Shown here piece after piece: positions 29,101-40,100 of a DNA stretch of 56,000 nt. The notes below the pieces were generated by a model, which searched no databases, was not told where the DNA came from, and worked only from the letters and a program-made list of their open reading frames with translations. Both the position numbers and the translations under genes were made by a program. Each line of letters begins with the position of its first letter. Within the stretch, counting starts at the first letter, position 1. Source of the stretch: Symbiodinium natans (Eukaryota > Sar > Dinophyceae > Suessiales > Symbiodiniaceae); the NCBI GenBank assembly GCA_905221605.1, contig CAJNDS010002095.1:55001-111000 (forward strand). Reading direction: 5' to 3'.

Positions 29101-31010
29101 AGGGCTCCCTTGACATTCGCCGGGTCCCGGACGGTACGATCCAAGATGCTCCGCACCTGGGGGGGAGGGGTTCAGTCATAGTAACCCTAAACCCTAAACC
29201 CTAAACCCTAAACCCTAAACCCTAAACCCTAAACCCTAAACCCTAAACCCTAAACCCTAAACCCTAGTTCTGGTCGGAGTCTGGAGCTTGCAGTGTCAGG
29301 GTTTCGGTCTACTTGGCCGACTGTTGAACCCCTCCTAAAAGCTTAGCTGGGTTTAGGGTTTAGGGTTTAGGGTTTAGGGTTTAGGGTTTAGGGTTTAGGG
29401 TTTAGGGTTTAGGGTTTAGGGTTTAGGGTTTAGGGTTTAGGGTTTAGGGTTTAGGGTTTAGGGTTCCTAAGAGGTAAAGTCCTAAGAGCCAGCCAGAAGA
29501 AAGCCATGTCCAGGGGTCTCGGGTTAGGGTGGCTCTAAAGCCGACATCGGGATGGATCTCTGGACTGTTTATGTGGCCTTCCCTACCATGGACTGCAAAG
29601 GCAGACTGTCAGGGGACTCCCGGCCACTCCACGGTAAGCTGCTGGGTTTTCAGGACTGGGTTTATAGGGTTTATAGGGTTTGTAGGGTTTATAGGGCTTA
29701 GGGTCTAGGGATTAGGGTTGAGGACTCCCAGCCAATTAGGGTGGAATTGGACTTGGGGTTTAGGGCCACCTAGGGTGGAAAGCAAAAGGACACCAAAAGA
29801 AAAGCGAGCCCACTGGGAGATCTTAAAAGCTTCGCTTGGCTGCACTCAGAAGGGTAGCTATAAATTAAATTTTTAGCTGCCTTATTAAGAAACCCAATAA
29901 ACCCAAAAAGGCTAAGGATTTACTTCACAAAGTTCGGGTGAGTCTATTTGGGGGTTTGGGTCAAGGTCCAAATCCTCATAGCCCCTCTCTGGTGCGCCCT
30001 GCGCCCAAGGACCATACTATTTGACTTTTTTGGGGGCGCCTAGGAGTAGCCCTAAACCCTAAACCCTAAAGCTAAAACCCTAAACCTCTAAACCCGCCTA
30101 AACGCCCAAACCCTAAACCCCGAACCCTAAACCCTACGCTCCCTCCCTCTGTTCCGGCCTCGGCCACCGCTGCTGGGGAGGCCTTAAATCGTACCTATCC
30201 AGAGGGGCTTTTTGAGGGGGACTATAAGGGAATACAGCAATGAGTAATTATGCCGACCCCTACATTAGGGTCTGGGGTCTCAACCTCGTGGGGTGTAAGA
30301 GCCTTAAATCGTACCTATGTGGGGGTGGCTTTGCAGGGGGCGGGTGGAGGCTTAGGCCAGGTTGCACCTGTGGGTTTGGGGACCCATCTTTAAAGATCCT
30401 CCAAAGGTAACCTTAAGGGTGCGAGTCTTAACGCCGTGACAACCCTAAACCCTGACTATAGCCTTATCTGGCTCAATTTGTGGGTATAACCCATAAAACC
30501 CTAAACCCTAAACCCCAAACCCCAAACGCCCCCCCCCCCCCCCCCCCCCCCCCTCCAAACCGACTTCCTAACGCCTCAACCCCACGCGGCGGCCTCTGAA
30601 TGCCAGGGCCATCTAACATCCTGGGTTTTGCAGTGGATGGTGGGGCTGGGGGTTTGGTTTGGAGGTTTCGGGTTCTCTTGTCAAGGCCATACCTAAACCC
30701 TAAACCCTACTTGGAGGTTCATGGTACTTACTAACCAATTATAACTCTACTTCTAACCCCACTTATAATACCCCTAAAGGGCCTTGTAGGGGTTATCCCG
30801 ATAATAAGTAGGGTTATAAGCCCATTTATGAGTGGTTATTAAGTCCCATGAACCTCCAAGTAAACCCTAAACTTATAAACCCTAAACATTAAACCCTAAA
30901 CCCTAAACCCTAAACCCTAAACCCCAAACCCTACATAGCTTTTGGCAAAAAGCCGTTTCAAAGGCATACGACGATTGTGAGCTACATTCCGTACTCTGCC
31001 AGGCTGCCAT
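26175..31010 (-). CDS. Multi-exon gene, unknown product (provisional span)
   Basis: Start ATG at 31010; exon 1 is MAAWQSTECSSQSSYAFET ending at a GC or GT donor. Later exon islands in order: near 30580-30630 (DVRWPWHSEAAAW), 30133-30182 (donor GTAGGG), 29780-29845, 29095-29160 (VRSILDRTVRDPANVKGALT), 28815-28960 (open in two frames for 45 codons), 28270-28310, 27823-27896 (SEVLRYTLTRAVLGQTEHIR), 27235-27335 (ISKFAYFTAWFHGACKYTS), 26870-26950 (VRDRLVYPSEQLRNRLCTLR), 26405-26466 and a possible last exon ending at a TAG near 26177. Not all joins were phased, and more than one gene could be present. No family recognised. Confidence 0.4.
26257..26348 (+). repeat. Variant octamer array (TTTAGGGG)n
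   Basis: Eleven consecutive 8-bp units with four G, then a switch to the normal heptamer up to 26400. Confidence 0.9.
26520..26627 (+). repeat. Interstitial (TTTAGGG)n array
   Basis: Fifteen perfect units, intronic. Confidence 0.95.
26746..26849. mobile_element. Family B element
   Basis: Ends AGACCCAAGAGTACCTAGG / CCTGGGTCCTAGA; contains GGGAACCTAAACCCCC. Confidence 0.7.
27402..27518. mobile_element. Family B element
   Basis: Same ends and interior as 26746-26849. A short companion repeat (GGTACACTTAAGCCC..GGGGTACTTGG) follows at 27547-27590, matching 24141-24180. A poly-G run is at 27615-27634. Confidence 0.65.
28325..28421. mobile_element. Family F element copy 1
   Basis: Starts AGGAACCTGGGGGA and ends GGTTAAAGGTTACCTACTCT; copy 2 at 32386-32477. 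Confidence 0.65.
28425..28580 (-). repeat. Interstitial (CCCTAAA)n array
   Basis: Twenty-two units, nearly perfect, directly beside the family F element. Confidence 0.95.
29183..29465. repeat. Facing arrays around an exon island
   Basis: (CCCTAAA)n at 29183-29265 and (TTTAGGG)n at 29349-29465 with an 80-bp island between them, the recurring exon-in-the-middle layout. Confidence 0.9.
30182..30318. repeat. 18-bp direct repeat bracketing about 100 bp
   Basis: GCCTTAAATCGTACCTAT occurs at 30182-30199 and 30301-30318. The left copy sits exactly at an exon edge. Confidence 0.8.
30708..30862. mobile_element. Family A element
   Basis: Long inverted arms TACTTGGAGGTTCATGGTAC / mirror; interior GGGGCCTTATAGGGGTTAT-type sequence as in 8544-8697. 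Confidence 0.85.
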
Positions 31011-31060
31011 GGTTTCCCAGCTTAAAACCCTAAAACCACACCACCGAGAGCTCAGGGAGC

Positions 31061-34000
31061 CTACAACCAGCTTCGGTCCTGAATGTCGATGTCCGTGTTG
31101 ACGCGGGGATTGTCCCTTGCGACGCAGGGCTTGCTATTGCCCGAGCCGTTTAGGGTTTAGGGTTTTGGGGTTTAGGGTTTAGGGTTTAACCCTATCTGGG
31201 ATTCACAACATGGCGTTGCTTCATTCATTGGAATGCCGTTTGTAACGGGATTCGGGAGATGCGTGGCTTGTTGGTTGACTGTTTGGCTCAGCCCTACATG
31301 GGGGGTGTCCGAAATTAGGGGTACCTTATTGGGGTCCATATTATGAGGGAAGCCTCAAATCCTAAACCCTAAGCCCTAAACCCCCAACCCTAAACCCTAA
31401 ACCCTACACCCTATTCTCGTCAACCCTAAAGAGGCGCCTGAGGTACTGCTGTTTGGCCGAGACGTTGTAGTTCTGGATCTGCAGCGCCGGTGACTCGAAC
31501 AGCTGCAACTCCACATACCTCACGCCAGGGCTTGACCCCGAAGCCCTAAGCCCTAAGCCCTAAGCCCGAAGCCCTAAGCCCTAAACCTGAAACCCTAAAC
31601 CCTAAACCCCAAACCCTAAACCCTAAGCCCGCAAGGGTTTAGGGCTGGCTCCCGGTTCCGGGGAGGGGGCGGGGAGGGGAGTGGGGGGAGGGGGGAGTGG
31701 GGGGAGGGGAGGAGTGCATGGGTGGGGGGGGGGGTTGTCCCTAAGATGCTGACCTTAAGCGCAAAACCGCGAACCTCTACAGTAAAGTTGCGAAGACCAC
31801 CAGGCCTAAACCACTAAGTCCTTTAACGCCCTTACAGCCCAAAGACCTTTATAAGCCGAAAACCCTGAAACCCCATGTTTCTTGGCGCCTGTCTAACTAC
31901 TTGGCGGACTAGCATTGCGAACCAGCATAAGGGTTTAGGGTTTAGGGTTCAGTGTTCAGGGTTTAGGGTTTCTACGCCAGCCGCACCCATAGTCCCGACA
32001 TCTCACTCTTGCCGTCTAGGTGTTCGGGAGCCGGGCCATTGAACCCTATCCTAGACCCGGGAGTAACCTAGGAATACAAAGGGTACCCTTTCTGGTTTTA
32101 AGGGGATCAGAAGGGAACCCCAACCCCCAAAAAAAAGGAAGAACAAGGGCCTACTCCACGGTCCTAGTATCTCATTACCAAGCCTTCAGCTCGAACCCTC
32201 GGGCTCCAAGTATACAAATAATTCCTAGAGTTTGGGGTCTAAAGTCTATAAAGAATACCTAGTTTGGGGTCTAAAGTCTATAAATAATACCTAGTTTGGG
32301 GTCTAAAGTCTATAAAGAATACCTACTTTGGGCTATTTTGGAGCCTTAGGGTAACGACTAACAACCCGAGTTGTCCAGTAACCTCGGGGGACTTAAGGGG
32401 TTTGCCTTTGGGATTCTAAGGGGAATGTCTTACCCCCAAGGGGGTTAAAGGTTACCTACTCTACTACTAGGCAACCAAGGCTTGCTTCTAAAGGCCTTCA
32501 AAGGTTTAGGGTTTAGGGTTTAGGGTTTAGGGTTTAGGGTTCCCCAAACCCAACCTGCAAAGTTCTCGCGCGTGGGCCATTCCTCGGCAGCGGGTTTGAG
32601 GTTTAGGGCTGTTAACATAAGCCCTACAAAAGTTGAGGGCCCAGTGTTTTTGGTTGTGGGGTACGTTGTGTTGATGCTAGTGTTACATGGTTTCACGCTG
32701 AACCCGGAGCTCTGGAGAGCTGGAGCCTAAACCTACTGCTTATTTTGAGAACCGCCCCAAATCAAACAGGTTTAGGGTTCAGGGTTTACAGTTTAGGGTT
32801 TAGGGTTTAGGGTATGCTTCCTTTTATAGGGGGCAATATCGGGATTGCTACCTTTGTTCTTTTTGGTGGTTCGAAAGCAAAGAGTAGAAACCCATGTCAG
32901 AAGGCACCCTAAACCCTAAACCCTAAACCCTAGACCCTAGACCCTAGACCCTAAACCCTAAACCCTAAACCCTAAACCATAAACCCTAAACCCTAAACCC
33001 TAAACCCCTGTCAGAAAGGCCCAAGGTGCCATAGCAGGCGCTGGCCACCGTCATCTCAAGACTGAGCCGCGCTTCGTCGATCAAGACCTGGGTTTAGGGT
33101 TTAGGGTTTAGGGTTTAGGGTTTAGGGTTTAGGGTTTAGGGTTTAGGGTTTAGGGTTTAGGGCTTGGGGTTAAGGGTTTAGACTTTGGGGTTTCGGGTTA
33201 AGGGTTTAGGGTTTTAGGGTTTGGGGTTTAGGGATTTAGGGTTTAGAGTTTGGGGTTCAGGGTTTAGTTTAGGGTTTCGGGTTTGGGGTTTAGGGTTTAG
33301 GGGTTTAGGGCTTCGGGTTTTGGGCTTCTAGGAGTCTATAGGGTTTAGGGTTTAGGGTCAGATTAGGGTTTAGAGTTTAGGGATTAGCTACAACATGCTG
33401 CAACTCGCAGCCCGCATAATCACCCTAAACCCTAAACCCTAAACCCTAAACCCTAAACCCTAAACCCTAAATCCTAAACCCTAAACCCTAACCCTCTAAA
33501 CACACGGCCAGGACGTGGAGTTTGCTGGGACAGGCAGGATCCGGAGGCTTGACTTCATCTCACGGTTGAACCGACTGGGAGGTTCGTGGTACCTAGGCTT
33601 AAAAAGGGTGCCCTTTTTTGCTTAAAGGGGTTTATAAGGGAGCCTAAACCCCCCCAAAAAGGGAATAAGGGTACTACTGGGCAGCCTAGCAACTATAACT
33701 GTACTTGTAACCATATTGGGGCACTTAAGGGGCTTATAAGCGCGTTATAAGTACAGTTATAATGGGTGAAAAGTACCATGAACCTCCAAGTAGGGTTCCA
33801 AGTACGGCCCCTTAGTTGGGGTCCCTTTGTGATATAATATAACCCGGTATATACACTATACATAATAGTGGCCCATAAATACTTCGGCTCCTTTTTAAAC
33901 AAGGGTAAGAGGCTATACTAATGGCCCAGGTTCCGACCTTAGAAAGTGCAGACCCTTAGGCTTTTGGGGGCTAGGATTGGCCTTGTAGGGTTGGGGGTGT

Positions 34001-34971
34001 CCTAAGCGACGAAGTAGACCCTTTCACGAGCTAAGCCCTATAAACCCGAAACCCTAAACCCTACACATGGGTTTAGGGTTTAGAGGGTTTAGGGCTTTGG
34101 GTTTAGGACTTCCGAAGCCTCACACCTTCAGCAAGACTTGCCACAAGAAAGGGCTTGGGATTGACGGCTCGGGGGGTGACAAGCAGCCTGGACGAACACA
34201 AATGAACATACTGAAAAAAAGTCGAAGTTCAGCAGCGCCGGTGGACCGCTACGTTAGGGTCTCCGACACGAGCCTCAACCCTCAACACCCTAAACCCTCA
34301 ACACCCTAGGCCCAAAAAAACCCTAAGCCCTCAACACCCTAACCCAAAAAACCCTAAGCCCTCAACCCTCAGCCCGACACATCCCTAAACACCCTAAACC
34401 CAAAAAAAAAAGCCCTCAACCCTCAGCCCGACACATCCCCTAAACCCCCTAAAGCGCAGGCGAAGGGTCGGTGTTCGGAAATGGCGAGATGGGAGAGAAG
34501 ATGATGATGGGCATGAGAATGACCAGAATCACCTAGGGTTTAGGGTTTAGGGGTTTAGGGTTTAGGGTTTAGGGTTAGGGTTTAGGGTTTAGGGTTTAGG
34601 GTTTAGGGTTTAGGGTTTAGGGTTTAGGGTTTAGGGTTTAGGGTTTAGGGTTTAGGTTAGGGTTTAGGGTTTAGGGTTTAGGGTTTAGGGTTTAGGGTTT
34701 AGGGTTTAGGGTTTAGGGTTTAGGGTTTAGGGTTTAGGGTTTAGGGCTCAGGGTTAAGGCCAAGCCCTGAAAACGCGGGCTTTGCTTGGGTGGTTGACGG
34801 TTTTGGCAGGGCATGGATGATTGAGGGTTTAGGGTTTAGGGTTTAGGACTGTAGGAGCAGTTGGGTTGAGCGTGGCATGGTGTAGGGTGTCTCGGGTCTC
34901 GCAAATAGGGGGCGGTTGAGGGTCTTGTGAACAGGGGCTTGGTGCTTTTGCCATCGTTCAAGTGAGCTCAT
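31061..34971 (-). CDS. Multi-exon gene, unknown product (provisional)
   Basis: Proposed start ATG at 34971 (alternative at 34954) and stop TAG at 31061, only 50 bp from the next start. Exons with good support: 34126-34210 (acceptor TTTTTTTCAG, donor GTGTGA), 33006-33087 (VLIDEARLSLEMTVASACYG, donor GTTTAGGG), 32557-32728 (long, acceptor GGTTTAG), about 31974-32043 (EHLDGKSEMSGLWVRL, acceptor at a family B edge), 31764-31806 (PGGLRNFTVEVRGFALK, acceptor GGTTTAG), 31432-31530 (ELQLFESPALQIQNYNVSAK) and the last exon (ARDNPRVNTDIDIQDRSWL). A strongly hydrophobic exon near 34455-34529 (VILVILMPIIIFSPISPFP) implies one membrane helix. No family recognised. Confidence 0.45.
32050..32167. mobile_element. 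Family B element at an exon edge
   Basis: Minus-strand end CGGGTCTAGGATAG serves as the acceptor of the exon at 31974-32043. Confidence 0.7.
32231..32330. repeat. 32-bp tandem repeat, three copies
   Basis: AGTTTGGGGTCTAAAGTCTA plus a TAAAGAATACCT tail, three nearly identical copies. Intronic, unrelated to the telomere unit. Confidence 0.9.
32386..32477. mobile_element. Family F element copy 2
   Basis: See 28325-28421; the shared end is GGTTAAAGGTTACCTACTCT. Confidence 0.65.
33574..33793. mobile_element. Family A element with a family B element nested inside
   Basis: Outer arms GGAGGTTCGTGGTACC / GGTACCATGAACCTCC-type mirror; family B occupies 33590-33690. The minus-strand edge CCTCCCAG is the likely acceptor of an exon at 33499-33572 (core KSSLRILPVPANSTSWP). 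Confidence 0.85.
33786..33960. mobile_element. Family C element
   Basis: Directly adjoins the family A element; shares GTTCCAAGTACGG and TACACTATACATAA with 54612-54748. The 54 kb locus has the same A/C adjacency. Confidence 0.7.
34535..34750 (+). repeat. Interstitial (TTTAGGG)n array
   Basis: About thirty units, one of the longest perfect arrays here. Confidence 0.95.
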
Positions 34972-34995
34972 TGTAGGATTGGGGCGTGTACGGAG

Positions 34996-37162
34996 CTAAG
35001 AGGAAGTGGGGATTTCTGGAGGGTTGCTTTGCGGTATTTGAGGGGGGGGGGGGGAGGATAAGTAAGCCTTCAAGCCAAAAGAGCACATCGTAGGTGTGAT
35101 GTAGGACTCTGGGCCCCATCGGGGAACAGGATTGCTACGAGCGAGCAGCCCAGAACAAGCGTCGAGACTCCCCCCGAAAGCTGTAGACCCTAGACCCTCG
35201 ACCCTAAGCCGCAAACCCAATATGTCCTAAACCCTAAACCCTAAACCCTGAACCCTCAACCCTAATCCTAGACTCCATTTTGAGTACCTGCAGGCCCCTG
35301 TTACGGGGCACATGGGGTTCCGGGAAAAAAACCTACACCCGGTGTAGGCGAGGAAGCATCGACATAGCCCGACCTAGAACCAAAAGTAAGGTTCAAGCCC
35401 CCCCCCCCCCCCCTCCCGGCCGGGCTGCATGCGGCTTAGGGACACAACACCCTAGATGTTCACCCCGAAAACACCCATAAACCCTAAACCCTCAGCCCTA
35501 AACCCTAAACATCCGCCCTAAACCCTAAACGATCAGCCCTAAACCCGAACCCTAAACCTCCGCCCCCCCTCCGCTTCTCTTACACCCAAGCGTCCAAGCA
35601 AAGGATCGCCCAGCCGCTATACACCTTCTCCTGGGTGCGTGTTGGGTTAGCGTTTAGGGTTTAGGGTTTAGGGTTTAGGGTTTGGGGTTTGGGGTTTGGG
35701 GTTTGGGGTTTGGGGTTTGGGGTTTGGGGTTTGGGGTTTGGGGTTTAGGGTTTAGTCACCCCTAAATCATGAACTCCGAACCCGACCACAGACTCCGCGG
35801 CCTTTAGGCCCGATAGGGCTGAGGATTTAGTAGAAGATTTAGGATTTAGGGTTTAGCTTAGAGTGTAGGATTTAAGTTAGGGCTGAGGGTTTGGGGTGTA
35901 GGATTTAGGGTTTAAGAGAGATTGAGATTCACGGGTCGGCATAGGACTTGAGACTGGAAAATCTCGGGTTTAGTAGTTTAGGAAATATAGGGTTCGATGG
36001 GGGTTTAGTGCTTTTGCGTAGGGTTTGAACGAGGTTTGGGGGGAGTGAACTGGAATTAAATCTCTCTAATGTTCGGGGGGGTACATAATGGGTGAAGGGG
36101 GTTCCAGGTCCCAGGTTATTGGAGGCGTTCCGTGCAAGATCTGGGTTAGGGCATTCGGGATTCTACAGGGCTTGGGGCGCAGGCTTCTGGTTTGGTCTAG
36201 ATGTCGTGTTGGGGGCTTTGCGCAACCCTCTAGACTCTAAACCCTCATCCCTCGACCCTCAAACTCAACCCTAAACTTGAGACCCTAAACCCTAAACCCT
36301 AAACCCTAAACCCTAAACCCTAAACCCTAAGCCCTAAACCCTAAACTCTAAACCCTAAACATGAGCCGAACCAAAGGTTGGACGCAAGAAGTTCTGGAGC
36401 TGTTCTTCTCGGGCCTGAATCCAGGGTCGATATTTTCAGGAGCTGAGGAGCTGAGGGGCTGAGGGCTTAGGGTTTAGGGTTTAGGGTTTAGGGTTTAGGG
36501 TTTATAGGGTTTAGGGTTTAGGGTTTAGGGTTTAGGGTTTAGGGTTTAGGGTTTAGGGTTTAGGGTTTAGGGTTTAGGGTTTAGGGTTTAGGGTTTAGGG
36601 TTTAGGGCTGAGGGTTTAGGGCTTAGGTAGGGGATAGGATTAGGGGGACCCTTGGGGATAAAGACCCTCTGAATAAGGTCCTTGTTTAAGAGAGCCAGAA
36701 GGGGGTTCAAAAGGGGTTCCCTTTTCAGGGTCCCCCTTATCCTACCTAGGATAGAGTGCCGCCAGCGTGCAAGAGAATCCCGCTCTTCCGCGTAGTACGA
36801 CTGGCTCCGGACGAACATGACGTGCCTGTGCCGCACACGAACCCTGAGCTATCTCCCGAAACCCTGAACCCTAAACCCTAAACCCTAAACCCTAAACCCT
36901 GAACCCAGAACCCTGAACTCTACACCCTAAACTGCATCGTGGCACTTTTTCAGGCTTCGGGATTGTAAGGGGAACATCTGGCTCTGCGTTACGAACGAGG
37001 CACTTGGAACAGCGAACAGCCTTTTAGCCCAGAAACCCTAGACACTGGATCGCAAGAAGCCCTAAGCCCTGAAGACTTAAACCCTAAATCCTAAGCCGTG
37101 TTCTTTTCAAGCCTCAGGAGGCACGCTCTAAGCAGGGTCCGCATCCAGGAAATGCGGCTCAT
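34996..37162 (-). CDS. Multi-exon gene, unknown product (provisional)
   Basis: Proposed start ATG at 37162 (MSRISWMRTLLRACLLRLEK) and stop TAG at 34996. Exons: about 36925-37040 (FWAKRLFAVPSASFVTQSQM), 36746-36837 (SQSYYAEERDSLARWRHSIL, donor GTAGGA at a TIR element), 35580-35625 (EKVYSGWAILCLDAW, donor GTGTAA), about 35290-35380, and a last exon about 34996-35190 containing LDACSGLLARSNPVPRWGPE and a proline run encoded by a poly-C tract. Joins only partly checked. The island 36360-36460 is open on both strands. 25 bp separate its stop from the next ATG. Confidence 0.4.
36465..36610 (+). repeat. Interstitial (TTTAGGG)n array
   Basis: About twenty units with one insertion (TTTATAGGG). Confidence 0.95.
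36640..36747. mobile_element. TIR element forming the start of an intron (family M)
   Basis: Arms AGGTAGGATAAGGGGGACCC and its mirror GGGTCCCCCTAATCCTA..CCTACCT. The GT of the arm is the donor of exon 36746-36837. Confidence 0.75.
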
Positions 37163-40100
37163 GCCCCATCATAATCTATACACACACTCGTACCACCGAA
37201 CCTCAGGTACCGGGTGGGGGAGGCAGGGGGGGGGGGGGGGGGGGGGGGCACAAACCCTGAAACGATCTCTAAATGAAAAAAAGAAGCCCTACACCCAACA
37301 GGTCTTTTCTAAACCAAGGGCTCTGAGCCCAGGAGTAGCCTAGGAATGGAAAGGGTGCCCTTGATTGCTTATGAAGGGGCTTGTTAAGGGAACCCAAACC
37401 GTAAAAAAGGGAATAACGGCCCACTCTGGGTCCTAGAAGGGCTTCAATTAGGGTTTAGGGTTTAGGGTTTAGGGTTTAGGGTTACGTAGGGTTTAGGGTT
37501 TAGGGTTTAGGGTTTAGGGTTTAGGGTTTAGGGTTTAGGGTTTAGGGTTTAGGGTTTAGGGTTTAGGGTTTAGGGTTTAGGGAAAACTTTGCAAACGCGC
37601 CTGGAACGATAGAACACCGTGTGCGCGTCTTCGACTTTCCTTGGCCCAGCGGCGGTGATTAGGGGGGCTAGCTACACTTGTAGGGCTTCTAGGGGAGGGG
37701 GGCGGGGGGTGTAGGATGTTTATAATGGGGTTTGGGAATTCGATAGGGCGTATAGGGATTAGGGCTTGGGCTTCTAGGCATGCTGACTGCCTGCAACTGT
37801 CGGCGAGTGTCTATGCTGTACTCTACAAGCCCTCCGAGCTTGGGATTCTGGGGGTTTAGGGTTTAGGGTTTAGGGTTTAGGGTTTAGGGTTTAGGGTGTA
37901 GGGTGTTGGGTTCAGGGTTTAGCGTGTTGAGCAGCCTGCAGGGGCACACCGGTTCTAGGCATTACAATTATGGATGATTAACGGCTTCAGAGCTTCAAAG
38001 GGCTTCAAGGTTTAGCGTGGGGGTGGGTTCGGCTTCAATGACCCTAAACCAAATGAACCCTAAACCAAATGAACCCTAAACCCAAACCCCAAACCCTAAA
38101 CCCTGAATGCCTACATCCCTGACACCCTCGGTCCCAGAGCACTCTGATGCCTTTGGCTGCAAACCCTAAACCCTAAACCCTAAACCCTAAACCCTAAACC
38201 CTAAACCCTAAACCCTAAACCCTAAACCCTGCAGCCAGGTGGCCAATACATCCACAGGTCGAGGCTCGTCGGGGCCTGGGGCATCCCTAACCTCAGAAAC
38301 ACCTTTGGGTTAGGCTAGGGTTGAAGGTTTAGGGTTTAGGGTTTAGGGTTTAGGGTTTAGGGTTTAGGGTTTAGGGTTTAGGGTTTAGGGTTTAGGGTTT
38401 AGGGCTTAGGGCTTAGGGCTTAGGGCTTAGGGTTTAGGGTTGGGTTTAGGGTTTAGGGTTTAAGGTTCTGGGTTCTGGGTTTAGGGTTTTGGGTTTACAA
38501 GGTGCTGGGTGAAATTGGGGCGAGTTAGGGTTTAGGGTGTGCAGGCTTTCGGGGAAATTTAGGGGCTTGAGGGTTTTGGGGGATCCGGCAGCTTGATTGC
38601 TCAACCTGCAAAAGTGCCTAGCAGCCAAACACGCCCCAAAGCGTGAATTTGCTAGTTCCGCCCTTACGCTCTAGATGAACCTCAAACCCTCAAACCCTGC
38701 ACCCTCAACCTGAAATCCTGAACGCCTGAACCCTGCTCCCTAGCCTAAGCCATCGTCCGTGAATCACTAAATCTACACCCTTGAACACTCGATACACAAG
38801 TAGCACAGAGCCTACACCCTTCAACCCTGTACCCTGAATCAACTTGGCTTTTCGGAGGTTAAATGTCTATTTCCCAAAATAGGGGTACCCCTTTTATACC
38901 CAAATAGAATAACCCCCCCCCTCCGCCCCCCCCAAGGGATCATCCCATATAAGGTTACCTATGACTCGACTACTATGCCGAAGACCAAGCAGGAGTCGGC
39001 CCCTAAGCTGCGTGCCACGGTCCAGTCGACGATGATGCGGATGTCGTCCACGAAGGGCATGTTGTAGTGGAAGAGGAAAGCAAAGTAGCAGATCTTCTCC
39101 TGAGCAGCTGCGAGGTGGAGAGTCTACCTGAAGGCTCCAATGTCCTTCCTTTTTGGGTTCGTTTTAGGGGATTCTAATATTAATATACAACCCAAAAAGG
39201 TGCTACACAGCAGCCTTTCGGGTAGTGGGTTTGGGGTTTAGGGTGTAGGGCTTAGTTTGCTTGGGGCGGTTTGGGTTTAGGTAGGGTTTAGGGCTTCGTT
39301 GAGGGGTCGGGGTTGAAAGCTAAAGGGTTTCCTACACAGCTCACACCCTCTAAGCCCCACATTCTTCACCGCCCTTGCGGCTCACCAGGATGTAGGATGA
39401 AGCAGTGGGTCTTCCCCCTGGTTCTTAGTAGGGAATGAGGGAATGATGGCCCTATATAATCCCTTAAAGGATATTTATAGGGCCCTCATTCCCTCAACCC
39501 TAAACCCTCAACCCCTAAACACCAGCCAGTCTTGGGGCATGGGTGTTGACTTGGGAGCGGGTCTATCCAGCTTCACAGCGGAAGTTCCGGTGAGATTGGG
39601 GAGCTGAACCGCGACCCCCAAACTAAGACCCTAAACCCGAAATTGCCTCCGAAACCCTAAACCCTAAGCCCTAAACCCTAAACCCTAAAACCCTAAACCC
39701 CAAACCCTAAATTACCCAAACCACGCGCCACGCTTCTGTGATGACCGATCTGGCCGAGTAAAGCGACGCCGTCCTGGCAAGTGGAAGGGCGTGTTCGGAT
39801 GTATGAAGGTTTAGGGCTTTTAGGGCTTTTAGGGCTTTTAGGGGGTTTAGGGTTTAGGGTTTAGGGTTTAGGGTTTAGGGTTTAGGGTTTAGGGTTTAGG
39901 GTTTAGGGTTTAGGGTTTAGGGTTTAGGGTTTAGGGTATCCGGGTTCAACCTCTCCGAACCTTAGTGGACATGAACAAAATTTGGAGGATCAAGATTACC
40001 AAGAACGACTTGACATTTCAAAACAAGCTTTACGAATTTCAGGGCTCTAACAAATACGAGTTACAGCCTCTGGAACTGCTCGAGCGTGGTAGTCAACAGG

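Noticed and set aside
32231-32330. CRISPR-like array
   Set aside because: Three head-to-tail copies with no spacers; a simple minisatellite. The heptamer arrays also have no spacers.
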